A DNA stretch of 64,000 nt from Denitrificimonas caeni (GTDB taxonomy: Bacteria; Pseudomonadota; Gammaproteobacteria; Pseudomonadales; Pseudomonadaceae). The translations under genes were made by a program, and so were the position numbers. Positions 36,344-44,453 of the stretch are shown here, piece by piece. Every line of letters starts with the position of its first letter. Positions within the stretch are counted from its first letter, which is position 1. The notes below the pieces were generated by a model that worked only from the letters and a program-made list of their open reading frames with translations, ran no database searches and had not been told where the DNA came from. The DNA lies in contig NZ_CAJHOA010000006.1 in assembly GCF_905120345.1 (NCBI RefSeq), positions 124,001 through 188,000 of the forward strand, given 5' to 3'.

Positions 36344-37404
36344 CAATCACCATCGTGGGCATTAAAACCCAGTTGAACACCTAAGGCGCGTGCCACTTCT
36401 TTCTCATGCAAACGGTGCAAACGATCAAAGCTGTCATATAAGGTAAATAAAGCTTGGCGCTGCTGCTCATCGGCCAACAATGCCGTCAACGGCTGCTTAA
36501 AGGCGGCCAATTCTTGCTGTGCTTGCAAGTATGCAGCATCAATTTGTTTGACTAAATCAGCATGCTCTGCTGCTAATAAGCTACGTAAAGAATGCGTATC
36601 AACACCCTGCCAGAGGGCTAAAGCACTCTCAATTTCAGCCGACAAATTACTTAACGAGGCCTGACTGCGCCAAGACTGTGCTTGATAGGGCTGTGCAATA
36701 TTTTTATCACTGCGCCCTAATGGTGTACCCAGCTTTTTCTTCAGACCATCAAGACTGATCACCTGCGCTTGTAAGATGGCCGTTAACGCTTCCAGTGGCT
36801 CAGCATAACGCTGATTAGGGAAATCGGTTAATTGCGCCAGCATGCCGTCCTGCCCCTGCCACTGGCTGACGACATCGTCAGCCAACTGCTGCTGATGCAT
36901 GGCCACTTGTTGCAATAGTGGACAATAGCGCTGTTTTTGTGCGGCATCAGCCAAATCAATTTCAGGATCAAAAACCAAGTATTCATATGCACTTAAACCT
37001 TGCACCACGACACTGCCGCGCTGTAGATCAGCAAGAGTCGGCTCTGGATTGGCTTTTAAAAACTGTTTAACTTGACGCGCGACGAGATTTTTCTTATCTG
37101 GCCAAAACTGCACCTGCCAGGTTCGATTACCCTCATTGAGCGGGCCAATCAATAAGGGTTGCAATGCTGCCCAAGCGTGCTGTGCTTGTAAAAAATCATC
37201 ACGGGTTTGTGCGAGGTTTTGCTCGCCCTGACAAAACTCTTTGGCACTGTTGACCAACTGCTGATTACTCGCCTGCCATTGCTGATGAGCACGGTAAAGC
37301 ACCTGCTCGCCCAGCGCCGCACTGCTTTGCTGATACGGATCATCACTGCTAGAACAGGCCAGTAAACTCACACCCGCCAACGCATAGACTAATTTTTTTA
37401 ACAT
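36343..37404 (-). CDS. Imelysin-family lipoprotein
   Basis: A 353-residue protein with lipoprotein signal MLKKLVYALAGVSLLAC, a lipobox cysteine at residue 17. The body is alpha-helical and imelysin-like (WQVQFWPDKKNLVARQVKQFL, VVQGLSAYEYLVFDPE, YAEPLEALTAILQAQ, GTPLGRSDKNIAQPYQAQSWRS). It lacks the GxHxxE signature seen in the other imelysin of this cluster. The ATG at 37404 is chosen because the GTG three codons earlier would overlap the ribosome site. It sits 9 bp after the di-heme gene. Confidence 0.85.
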   Translation of the reverse strand: MLKKLVYALAGVSLLACSSSDDPYQQSSAALGEQVLYRAHQQWQASNQQLVNSAKEFCQGEQNLAQTRDDFLQAQHAWAALQPLLIGPLNEGNRTWQVQFWPDKKNLVARQVKQFLKANPEPTLADLQRGSVVVQGLSAYEYLVFDPEIDLADAAQKQRYCPLLQQVAMHQQQLADDVVSQWQGQDGMLAQLTDFPNQRYAEPLEALTAILQAQVISLDGLKKKLGTPLGRSDKNIAQPYQAQSWRSQASLSNLSAEIESALALWQGVDTHSLRSLLAAEHADLVKQIDAAYLQAQQELAAFKQPLTALLADEQQRQALFTLYDSFDRLHRLHEKEVARALGVQLGFNAHDGD

Positions 37405-37413
37405 AGGAAGCAC

Positions 37414-38823
37414 CTAAAGAGAGTTCAGGAAAGCCAAGAGGGCTTGCCGATCAGATTGTGAAAAATTTAACACCTGCTGCTTAGACGCTTCTGCCTCACC
37501 TGAATGCCAGAGTACCGCTTCCAATAGGTTACGCGCACGGCCATCATGTAAAAAGCGCGTATGGCCACTGACGACTTCAGTTAAACCAATGCCCCATAAT
37601 GGCGGCGTCCGCCAATCGCGGCCACTGGCCTGAAACTCAGGGCGCTGATCAGCTAAACCGTCACCCATGTCATGCAGCAATAAATCGCTATAAGGGAAAA
37701 TCACCTGCCCAGCTAACTCAGGCTCGGCCGCCTCTGTGCCAGTAACAAAACGCGGCGTATGACAGCTGTGACAATTGGCTTGCTGAAACAGCTGCTTACC
37801 TTTTAACACCTCAGGACTGTCCGCATTACGCCGAGCCGGTACGGCTAAGTTGCGCGAATAAAACAGCACCTGTGCTTCAATTTTTTCATTCACCTCAGGC
37901 GTACCACCCTGCGGTGCCGCTAAGCAATCCACTTGCTGATCAGTACAAGCAGTACCCGAGAGTAGAGGCGTTGACAGCCCCATATCATTAAAAAAGGCAT
38001 CGGCATTTTGCTGACGCAGACTCGGTTGCCCCGCTTTCCAGCCAAAACGCCCAACTTGTAGCGCTTGCGCCTCATGCGACCACACTCGGTTGGCACGGCC
38101 ACGAATACCATCCGCATTACGATCATCAGGATCTTCATTAGCTAAGATAGCCTGCTCCGTAATGGCCTCAAGCAAACCCAAACCAATCATCGGCGGAGCA
38201 ATCCGCGCAGACATTAATACATCAGCATGCAGCGGGCCATAGCCCAAATCCGTAATTTGCAAATTCGGTTGCTGCAGCTCAATCACGCTACCATCGGCAA
38301 AGGTCACCGGCAACGGGGTATAAGTCACACGTACTCGACCTTCGGGGGCGATACCAGGCACCGCCATATCTTGTAACTGTCCGCCATAAGTCGGCTCAGG
38401 GACAATACCTTTTTTTGCCAACAGCGCCTTGTCGGCAACGCTACTTGGAACGGATAAACGCACTAACATCGACACTGCATTGACAGCATCAGGTCCAGGC
38501 GGATGGCCGCGGCCATCTTTGATATGACAGTTTTGGCAGGCATTGGTATTAAACAGTGGCCCCAAGCCATCGCGCGAGGTGGTCGTTGCCGGCGCAATAA
38601 CCCATGGACTACGGAAGAAACTATTACCCACGCTAAAGTCTAAACGCCGGGTCGGCGCTAAATTAGCCGACGGCAAAGAAAAAGCATTCGCATCAAATTT
38701 ATTGACGGTTGTACTGCCACCAGAAAAGCGCTCTTGCGGATCAAAGGCTCTCAGATCTGTCGCTGCGTGTGCTAGGCCTAAGCCAGTTAAACTGAGCAAA
38801 CATATCGATACAAAAACGTTCAT
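37414..38823 (-). CDS. Di-heme oxidoreductase (DUF1111/thiol-oxidoreductase-like cytochrome)
   Basis: A 469-residue periplasmic protein with signal peptide (MNVFVSICLLSLTGLGLAHA). It has two c-type heme sites: CQNCH at residues 96-100 and CHSCH near 350. DFSVGNSFFRSPWVIAPATTT and DGRGHPPG, and the C-terminal TPPLWGIGLTEVVSGHTRFLHDGRARNLLEAVLWHSGEA, are typical of the DHOR family related to MauG-like peroxidases. Partner genes are two imelysins and DUF1513, a set proposed to act in iron acquisition at the envelope. It is separated from irpA by a 124-bp gap containing a hairpin. Confidence 0.9.
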   Translation of the reverse strand: MNVFVSICLLSLTGLGLAHAATDLRAFDPQERFSGGSTTVNKFDANAFSLPSANLAPTRRLDFSVGNSFFRSPWVIAPATTTSRDGLGPLFNTNACQNCHIKDGRGHPPGPDAVNAVSMLVRLSVPSSVADKALLAKKGIVPEPTYGGQLQDMAVPGIAPEGRVRVTYTPLPVTFADGSVIELQQPNLQITDLGYGPLHADVLMSARIAPPMIGLGLLEAITEQAILANEDPDDRNADGIRGRANRVWSHEAQALQVGRFGWKAGQPSLRQQNADAFFNDMGLSTPLLSGTACTDQQVDCLAAPQGGTPEVNEKIEAQVLFYSRNLAVPARRNADSPEVLKGKQLFQQANCHSCHTPRFVTGTEAAEPELAGQVIFPYSDLLLHDMGDGLADQRPEFQASGRDWRTPPLWGIGLTEVVSGHTRFLHDGRARNLLEAVLWHSGEAEASKQQVLNFSQSDRQALLAFLNSL

Positions 38824-38854
38824 GCCAACAACCTAAAAACAGCTATAGAAATAA

Positions 38855-38878
38855 GAACGCCGACAGACGTCGGCATTC
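38855..38878 (-). terminator. Hairpin between irpA and the di-heme gene
   Basis: On the minus strand GAATGCCGAC and GTCGGCGTTC form a 10-bp stem with one T-G pair and a 4-nt loop, followed by TTATTTC. It could be a partial terminator, giving more of the first gene than the rest. Confidence 0.5.
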
Positions 38879-38947
38879 AGTATTGGTCAATCTTAGCAGT
38901 GCTACAACGGCTTAAAGTAAGCACGAGCAGTGATCTGCATCTGCAGT

Positions 38948-40291
38948 TTAAAACGCGTGATCAGCAGTATCTGGATTCAGCTCAGTAATACCTAGGGCCA
39001 AAGCCGCTTGCTCGATCGCAGTGGTTTGCTCAACTAAAGCGGCAATCGCAGCGCGCACAATTTGCTGACCTTGAGTGTTCTCAGGATCAATCATCTGATC
39101 AAACGCCATGCCATTTTCAGCTGCATCAACCATCACCTGCAAGCTTTTTTCTGTGGCAGCTAACGTCTCTTGCAGTAACTGATCAGCGCCAGCATCGCCA
39201 GACTGAACCAATTGCGCAATGCTCGGCCCAGTCAACACACTACCATCTACTTTTTTATACTCACCTAGGTAAACATTACGCACACCTTTGGCATTGTAAA
39301 AATGCGAATTGTGGGTGTTATCACTGAAGCAGTCATGCTCATCTTCAGTTGAGCTGGCTTCTAAAGCCACTTTCATCCGCTCGCCCGCCAACTCACCTAA
39401 GCTTAAGCTACCCATACCAAAAAAAGCTTTACGCAAACCTTGCTCAGTGCTTTCTGCTTGCAACTCGGCACGGTAGTTTTCTGGGTTATCAGCAGCCCAC
39501 TGTGCGGTCATTGCAGTTAAATCATCAACTAACAATTCCGTCACTACTTTTAGATATTGACCACGGCGCTCACAGTTGCCACCAGTGCAATTCGTATCGG
39601 TTAAATAATCGGTATATGACCGCTCACCAGCACCCGGTTGAGTACCATTGAGGTCTTGGCCCCACAAGAGGAATTCAATGGCATGATAACCCGTAGCCAC
39701 GTTGGCTTCAGAGCCACCAAGCTCATTCAATCCAGCCAGTAGTTCAGCGGTTAACTCGCTGACATCAATTTTTTCTTCACCTATTTGAATACTGTGATTG
39801 GCAATAATATTCGCTGTGGCACCGTCATTGCCTAAGGCATACTGATAATCACCATCGACGTAATCAATTAAGCCTTCATCGAGCGGCCATGCATTGACCT
39901 GCCCTTCCCACTCATCCACTAAAGCGTTACCAAAGCGGAATACTTCAGATTGCATATAGGGTACGCGCGCGGCTAACCAAGCTTCTTTTGCCGCGTGTTG
40001 AGTGTCGGCACTGGGTGCCGCCAAGAACGCCTTAACCGCCTGTTGCAAAGCCTGCGCGGTCGTCAGAGCGTCGGCAAACGTTGCATGGGCAATCTCAGCG
40101 TAATGGTTGATCACTTGCTCACGGCTCACGGCCTGCACATCGGCAGCAGGCGTTGCTGGTACTGCTGTAACAGTTGCAGCCACTGGTGCGGCGCTAGGTG
40201 CGGCAACAGGGGTTGACTCACTATCGCCGCAAGCCGCCAGATTAATAGCTAAAGCCAGCACGCTGATATGAGCAAAAGAAAAACCACGCAT
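38948..40291 (-). CDS. irpA: Imelysin/IrpA-type iron-regulated lipoprotein
   Basis: A 447-residue protein. The lipoprotein signal MRGFSFAHISVLALAINLAAC is followed by an Ala/Pro/Val-rich linker (about residues 22-50) and an imelysin domain. It has the GxHxxE-type motif in GYHAIEFLLWGQDL, VYMQSEVFRFGN-like YMQSEVFRFGN, and VNAWPLDEGLIDYV. Relatives include P. aeruginosa PA4370 (IcmP) and cyanobacterial IrpA, which respond to iron. It is the first gene behind a promoter with a Fur-like site. The GxHxxE residues are thought to bind iron or another metal. Confidence 0.9.
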   Translation of the reverse strand: MRGFSFAHISVLALAINLAACGDSESTPVAAPSAAPVAATVTAVPATPAADVQAVSREQVINHYAEIAHATFADALTTAQALQQAVKAFLAAPSADTQHAAKEAWLAARVPYMQSEVFRFGNALVDEWEGQVNAWPLDEGLIDYVDGDYQYALGNDGATANIIANHSIQIGEEKIDVSELTAELLAGLNELGGSEANVATGYHAIEFLLWGQDLNGTQPGAGERSYTDYLTDTNCTGGNCERRGQYLKVVTELLVDDLTAMTAQWAADNPENYRAELQAESTEQGLRKAFFGMGSLSLGELAGERMKVALEASSTEDEHDCFSDNTHNSHFYNAKGVRNVYLGEYKKVDGSVLTGPSIAQLVQSGDAGADQLLQETLAATEKSLQVMVDAAENGMAFDQMIDPENTQGQQIVRAAIAALVEQTTAIEQAALALGITELNPDTADHAF

Positions 40292-40322
40292 TGAAAGATA
40301 TCCTTAAGGAGTTAGAGCAGAG

Positions 40323-40377
40323 TTGATTATCATCAAATTCAGGCAACAATAATGCGAAAGATTAGCATTCAATGCAA
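40323..40377 (-). promoter_or_regulatory. irpA promoter with probable Fur box
   Basis: On the minus strand a -35 TTGCAT (40377-40372) and a -10 CATTAT (40354-40349) are 17 bp apart. Just downstream of the expected start lies TTGATGATAATCAA (40336-40323), a dyad containing GATAATCA and related to the Fur consensus built on GATAAT. Fur-Fe binding there would block transcription when iron is plentiful. The rest of the 273-bp gap to glyA holds only the glyA terminator. Confidence 0.65.
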
Positions 40378-40520
40378 AGGTTTTCTGCTAATTTATTTAT
40401 TTTCTACTCTTACCATGCACTATCCAGCGCCGCTGTCGCTTTTATATCCACACACATCACTGCGCAAACTCTGCTCTGCTTTGCACTCATACATAGAGCC
40501 ACCGGCAGATCAAACAGGCA

Positions 40521-40550
40521 TAAAAAAACCCAACCGAAGCTGGGTTTTCT
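40521..40550 (-). terminator. glyA terminator
   Basis: On the minus strand AAAACCCAGC and the complementary TTGGGTTTT arms close around a UUCG-like loop and run into seven T. It lies 15 bp past the glyA stop and is a canonical intrinsic terminator. Confidence 0.9.
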
Positions 40551-40564
40551 ATTCAAGCGATGAC

Positions 40565-41818
40565 TCAGTTACCGTAAACAGGGTGCTTCGCGCACACTGC
40601 TTTTACTTTCTCGCGAACTGCATCGATAACAGAGGTATCACCCATGTTATCGAGGATATCGCAAATCCAACCGGCCAACTCAGCACACTCAGCCTCTTTA
40701 AAGCCGCGCGTAGTGACTGCTGGTGTACCAATACGCAGACCTGAAGTCACAAACGGTGAACGGGGATCGTTGGGTACAGAGTTTTTGTTCACGGTAATAA
40801 AGGCTTCGCCCAATGCTGCGTCAGCATCTTTACCGGTGATTTCTTGCTTGATCAGTGACACTAGGAACAGGTGGTTAAAGGTACCGCCTGACACCACATC
40901 AAAGCCACGCTCAATAAAGACATTGGCCATGGTTTGTGCATTTTTGATCACTTGCGTCTGGTACAGCTTAAACTCAGGCTGCAGTGCTTCTTTAAAGCAA
41001 ATTGCTTTACCAGCAATCACGTGCTCCAGTGGACCACCTTGAGTACCTGGGAACACTGCAGAGTTGAGTTTTTTCTCAATGGCTTCGTTGGCACGCGCAA
41101 GAATCAAACCGCCACGTGGACCACGTAAGGTTTTGTGCGTCGTGGTGGTCACAACGTCAGCGTAAGGCACTGGGTTGGGGTAAACACCTGCAGCAACCAA
41201 ACCCGCCACGTGAGCCATATCAACAAAGAGGTAAGCACCCACTTTGTCAGCAATTTCACGAAAACGTGGAAAATCTAACACTTGTGAGTAGGCTGAGAAA
41301 CCGGCAACGATCATTTTTGGTTTGTGCTCTACAGCCAAACGCTCAACTTCGTCGTAGTCAATCAAGCCCGCTTCGTTAATCCCGTACTGAATCGCATTGT
41401 ACAGTTTACCTGAGGAGCTGACGCTAGCACCGTGAGTCAAGTGGCCACCGTGCGCCAAGCTCATACCTAGAATAGTGTCGCCACCTTCCAGTAAAGCTAA
41501 GTACACCGCAGAGTTAGCCTGTGAACCGGCGTGCGGTTGCACGTTCGCGTAATCAGCACCAAACAATTCTTTCGCGCGATCAATCGCCAACTGTTCGATA
41601 ATATCAACGTACTCACAACCACCGTAGTAGCGCTTTCCTGGATAGCCTTCAGCGTATTTATTGGTCAGCACAGAACCTTGTGCCTCCATTACCGCAGGGC
41701 TGGTGTAGTTTTCAGATGCAATCAGCTCAATGTGCTCTTCTTGGCGCTGGGCTTCTTTCTCCATCGCATCAAAAAGTTCGGCGTCATATCGGGCAATAGT
41801 CAAATCACGGCTGAACAT
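40565..41818 (-). CDS. glyA: Serine hydroxymethyltransferase
   Basis: A 417-residue PLP enzyme converting serine and tetrahydrofolate to glycine and methylene-THF. Signatures are [43 protein letters not shown] near the N-terminus and the PLP lysine motif [19 protein letters not shown]. The C-terminus includes [14 protein letters not shown]. The ATG at 41818 with GAGGACC upstream gives the family length and start ([12 protein letters not shown]). An in-frame extension of 26 codons upstream has no homology. Monocistronic. Confidence 0.97.
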   Translation of the reverse strand: MFSRDLTIARYDAELFDAMEKEAQRQEEHIELIASENYTSPAVMEAQGSVLTNKYAEGYPGKRYYGGCEYVDIIEQLAIDRAKELFGADYANVQPHAGSQANSAVYLALLEGGDTILGMSLAHGGHLTHGASVSSSGKLYNAIQYGINEAGLIDYDEVERLAVEHKPKMIVAGFSAYSQVLDFPRFREIADKVGAYLFVDMAHVAGLVAAGVYPNPVPYADVVTTTTHKTLRGPRGGLILARANEAIEKKLNSAVFPGTQGGPLEHVIAGKAICFKEALQPEFKLYQTQVIKNAQTMANVFIERGFDVVSGGTFNHLFLVSLIKQEITGKDADAALGEAFITVNKNSVPNDPRSPFVTSGLRIGTPAVTTRGFKEAECAELAGWICDILDNMGDTSVIDAVREKVKAVCAKHPVYGN

Positions 41819-42344
41819 AGCGGTCCTCATGGAATCAACAAGGCTAATAAAATAGATAAGAGCGGATTCTACATTATCTAAACGTTCATAGCACATGAAA
41901 GGCTATCACTCTGACAATAAGTCTTACTCACGCAGGATTTATGACAGCAAATCACCGTCCTCGACGGCATTGCACACACGTGAGTTTGCACGAAAATCAA
42001 AAGCTGCCAGCAGTATGTCCCGTATGACTCACCGCGCTAGTATCGTTCTTCCCTCAGCGGGTCTTTCTGAGCCGATGCGGGCGCTGCGTCATCCATGGCT
42101 ACGCTTGCCACGAAACGAGCGCGGCGCGTCTCAAGCTTTAATGCTGTTTTCGAGTCAGTTACCTATAGTAAATAAAAATATTCTGATTTTGCTTATTTTT
42201 TAGTTTCTAGCGCAAATTTAGGGACAGGTTTGCGCACTACTGTTTAATATTCGGCAAAACGCTACAATCTATCCACTTTATGGCAGGTCTTTTTTGTAAC
42301 AGACGCAAGGCCAATCACTTACCCACTAACTAGTTAGGTCGCTC
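41819..42344. other. Intergenic region between glyA and ettA
   Basis: 526 bp between divergent genes. It should contain both promoters. A patch at about 42030-42135 is clearly richer in G+C than the A/T-rich DNA on either side. A 102-codon frame (41895-42203, plus) spans it, but it has no ribosome site, an odd composition and no family resemblance, so I do not call it a gene. No known riboswitch fold was recognised. Confidence 0.4.
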
Positions 42345-44009
42345 ATGTCTCAGTATGTTTTCACTATGCACCGTCTCGGCAAAGTTGTGCCGCCTAAACG
42401 CGAAATTCTAAAAGATATTTCTCTATCCTTTTTTCCCGGCGCTAAAATTGGTGTGCTCGGCTTAAACGGTTCAGGAAAATCCACTTTACTGCGCATTATG
42501 GCCGGTGTTGATACCGAATTTAACGGTGAAGCACGTCCAATGCCGGGCTTAAATATCGGTTACTTACCGCAAGAGCCACAACTGGATCCACAAAAAACTG
42601 TCCGTGAGATCGTTGAAGAAGCATTGGGCGAAGTTAAAGCCGCACAGTCTCGTTTAGATGAAGTGTATGCCGCCTACGCCGAACCTGATGCCGACTTTGA
42701 TGCACTGGCCACGGAACAAGCCAAACTGGAAGCGATTCTGCAAGCCAGTGATGGCCACAACATTGAACGCCAACTGGAAGTCGCGGCGGATGCCCTACGC
42801 CTACCAGCGTGGGATGCGAAAATCGAGCATTTATCCGGTGGTGAAAAACGCCGTGTTGCTCTCTGTCGCCTGCTGTTATCAGCACCCGATATGCTCCTGC
42901 TGGATGAGCCAACCAACCACTTGGACGCCGACTCAGTCGCTTGGCTTGAGCGCTTCTTGCATGATTTCACCGGCACTGTCGTCGCCATTACCCACGACCG
43001 TTACTTCCTCGATAACGTTGCGGGCTGGATTCTTGAGCTGGACCGCGGCCAAGGTATTCCTTTTGAAGGCAACTATTCACAGTGGCTGGAAGCTAAATCC
43101 GCCCGTTTAAGCCAAGAAGCGAAGCAAGAATCCTCGCACAACAAAGCAATGAAAGCCGAGTTGGAATGGGTACGTCAAGGCGCGAAAGCTCGTCAGTCCA
43201 AATCTAAAGCACGTTTAGCACGCTTTGAAGAAATGCAATCACAAGAGTTCCAAAAACGCAGCGAAACCAATGAGATTTATATCCCTGCCGGCGAGCGTTT
43301 AGGCGATCAAGTGATTGAAGTCAATGGCGTCAGCAAAGCCTATGGTGAGCGCGTGCTGATTGATAACTTATCCTTTACTCTGCCCAAAGGCGCGATTGTT
43401 GGCGTGATTGGCGGTAACGGTGCGGGTAAATCCACCCTATTCAGAATGATTATGGGTAAAGAACAGCCAGACTCTGGTGAAATAATCATCGGTGAAACGG
43501 TCAAGCTGGCCAGTGTTGATCAGCAACGCGACAACCTTGAAGGTTCCAAAACTGTTTGGGAGCAAATCTCCGACGGTTACGACATGATCAAAGTTGGCAA
43601 CTATGAAGTACCTTCACGCGGTTATGTGGGCCGTTTTAACTTTAAAGGCGCCGACCAACAGAAGTTTGTTAAAGACCTGTCCGGTGGTGAGCGCGGTCGT
43701 TTGCACTTGGCGCTCACCCTTAAACAAGGCGCTAACGTCTTGCTCCTCGATGAGCCATCCAACGACCTCGACGTGGAAACCTTACGTGCGCTAGAAGAAG
43801 CGCTGTTAGATTTCCCTGGTTCAGCGATTGTGATCTCGCACGACCGCTGGTTCCTTGACCGTATCGCGACGCATATTCTGTCGTATGAGGATGACTCAAG
43901 CGTGGTGTTCTTTGAAGGCAACTATACTGAATACGAAGCCGATCGCAAAAAACGTTTGGGCGATGCCGCGGCACAGCCTAAGCGTGTGCGCTATAAACGT
44001 TTAGCCTAA
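42345..44009 (+). CDS. ettA: Energy-dependent translational throttle protein EttA (ABC-F)
   Basis: A 554-residue protein with two ABC ATPase domains and no membrane segments. Walker A motifs are GLNGSGKST and GGNGAGKST. ABC signatures are LSGGEKRRVALCRLLL and LSGGERGRLHLALTL. Walker B regions are MLLLDEPTNHLDADS and VLLLDEPSNDLDVET. The linker (EWVRQGAKARQSKSKARLARFEEM) and the C-terminus ending KRVRYKRLA fit EttA. It binds the ribosomal E site and gates the first elongation steps according to ATP/ADP. arfA, another ribosome-binding factor, follows. Confidence 0.95.
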   Translation: MSQYVFTMHRLGKVVPPKREILKDISLSFFPGAKIGVLGLNGSGKSTLLRIMAGVDTEFNGEARPMPGLNIGYLPQEPQLDPQKTVREIVEEALGEVKAAQSRLDEVYAAYAEPDADFDALATEQAKLEAILQASDGHNIERQLEVAADALRLPAWDAKIEHLSGGEKRRVALCRLLLSAPDMLLLDEPTNHLDADSVAWLERFLHDFTGTVVAITHDRYFLDNVAGWILELDRGQGIPFEGNYSQWLEAKSARLSQEAKQESSHNKAMKAELEWVRQGAKARQSKSKARLARFEEMQSQEFQKRSETNEIYIPAGERLGDQVIEVNGVSKAYGERVLIDNLSFTLPKGAIVGVIGGNGAGKSTLFRMIMGKEQPDSGEIIIGETVKLASVDQQRDNLEGSKTVWEQISDGYDMIKVGNYEVPSRGYVGRFNFKGADQQKFVKDLSGGERGRLHLALTLKQGANVLLLDEPSNDLDVETLRALEEALLDFPGSAIVISHDRWFLDRIATHILSYEDDSSVVFFEGNYTEYEADRKKRLGDAAAQPKRVRYKRLA

Positions 44010-44024
44010 ATAGACGACTCTATT

Positions 44025-44066
44025 TCATCAGCGATTGCACTTTTTTCAGTGCAGTCTGTCTGATGA
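44025..44066 (+). terminator. Nested dyad after ettA
   Basis: An outer pair tcatcag / ctgatga (44025-44031, 44060-44066) encloses an inner hairpin tgcact / agtgca with a T-rich loop (44036-44041, 44048-44053). No T tract follows. It may end the ettA transcript weakly or act on the downstream arfA message. Confidence 0.35.
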
Positions 44067-44176
44067 GATAGACAAATAAAAACTACTGGACATCCATACA
44101 TCAGAGTAGAATACTAATAGTGCTTAAACAGCACTCAACACCCCACTACGAGCCAATGTTCGCAAGGAGTACGACC

Positions 44177-44344
44177 ATGAGCAAGCGTTCTAAAAAGCGC
44201 CCTAATAAAGCCAAGTCTATTATTGCTCAACCGCTGTTTCGCAGCCGTCAAGAGCAGTCTAAAAAAGGTAAAGGCAGTTATCGCCGCAACCAAAAAGCCT
44301 CTCAGTTTAACAACTCAGAGGCTTTTATTTTTTTAGCCGCTTAA
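44177..44344 (+). CDS. arfA: Alternative ribosome-rescue factor ArfA
   Basis: A 55-codon basic protein. MSKRSKKRPNKAKSIIAQPL followed by FRSRQEQSKKGKGSYRRN lines up with E. coli ArfA around its [22 protein letters not shown] core, including the invariant KGKGSY needed for ribosome binding. ArfA recruits RF2 to ribosomes stalled without a stop codon when tmRNA fails. AAGGAG lies seven bases before the ATG at 44177; an in-frame extension to 44120 has no such site. An intrinsic terminator lies inside the frame before the TAA (see 44292-44334), so the natural mRNA is probably non-stop and the last residues (about NSEAFIFLAA) may never be translated. It follows ettA by 167 bp. Confidence 0.88.
   Translation: MSKRSKKRPNKAKSIIAQPLFRSRQEQSKKGKGSYRRNQKASQFNNSEAFIFLAA
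44292..44334 (+). terminator. Intrinsic terminator inside the arfA reading frame
   Basis: aaaagcctct and agaggctttt form ten pairs, then one C-C mismatch, then AGTT/AACT closing a TAAC loop. The tract TTTTATTTTTTT follows. RNA release is expected around 44328-44334, before the TAA stop at 44342-44344. This gives an arfA message without a stop codon. Position inside the frame, rather than after it, is the key point. Confidence 0.88.
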
Positions 44345-44453
44345 GACTGCCTACTGTCGTGCTTTTCTGCTCTACTTTATACTTCTTTTTTACTGTATTT
44401 ATAATACCGCTCAGCATGTTAAAGTTGAGCCCTAACACCTATTGAGATTACCC

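Noticed and set aside
40352-40744. 130-codon plus-strand frame across the irpA promoter and glyA end
   Set aside because: It runs antisense through glyA and its terminator and has no ribosome site; a shadow frame.
41895-42203. 102-codon plus-strand frame between glyA and ettA
   Set aside because: No ribosome site, no family resemblance, overlaps the divergent promoter region and the G+C-rich patch; treated as chance.
44120-44176. Upstream extension of arfA by 19 codons
   Set aside because: The AAGGAG site is placed for the ATG at 44177, and the extra residues do not resemble ArfA.
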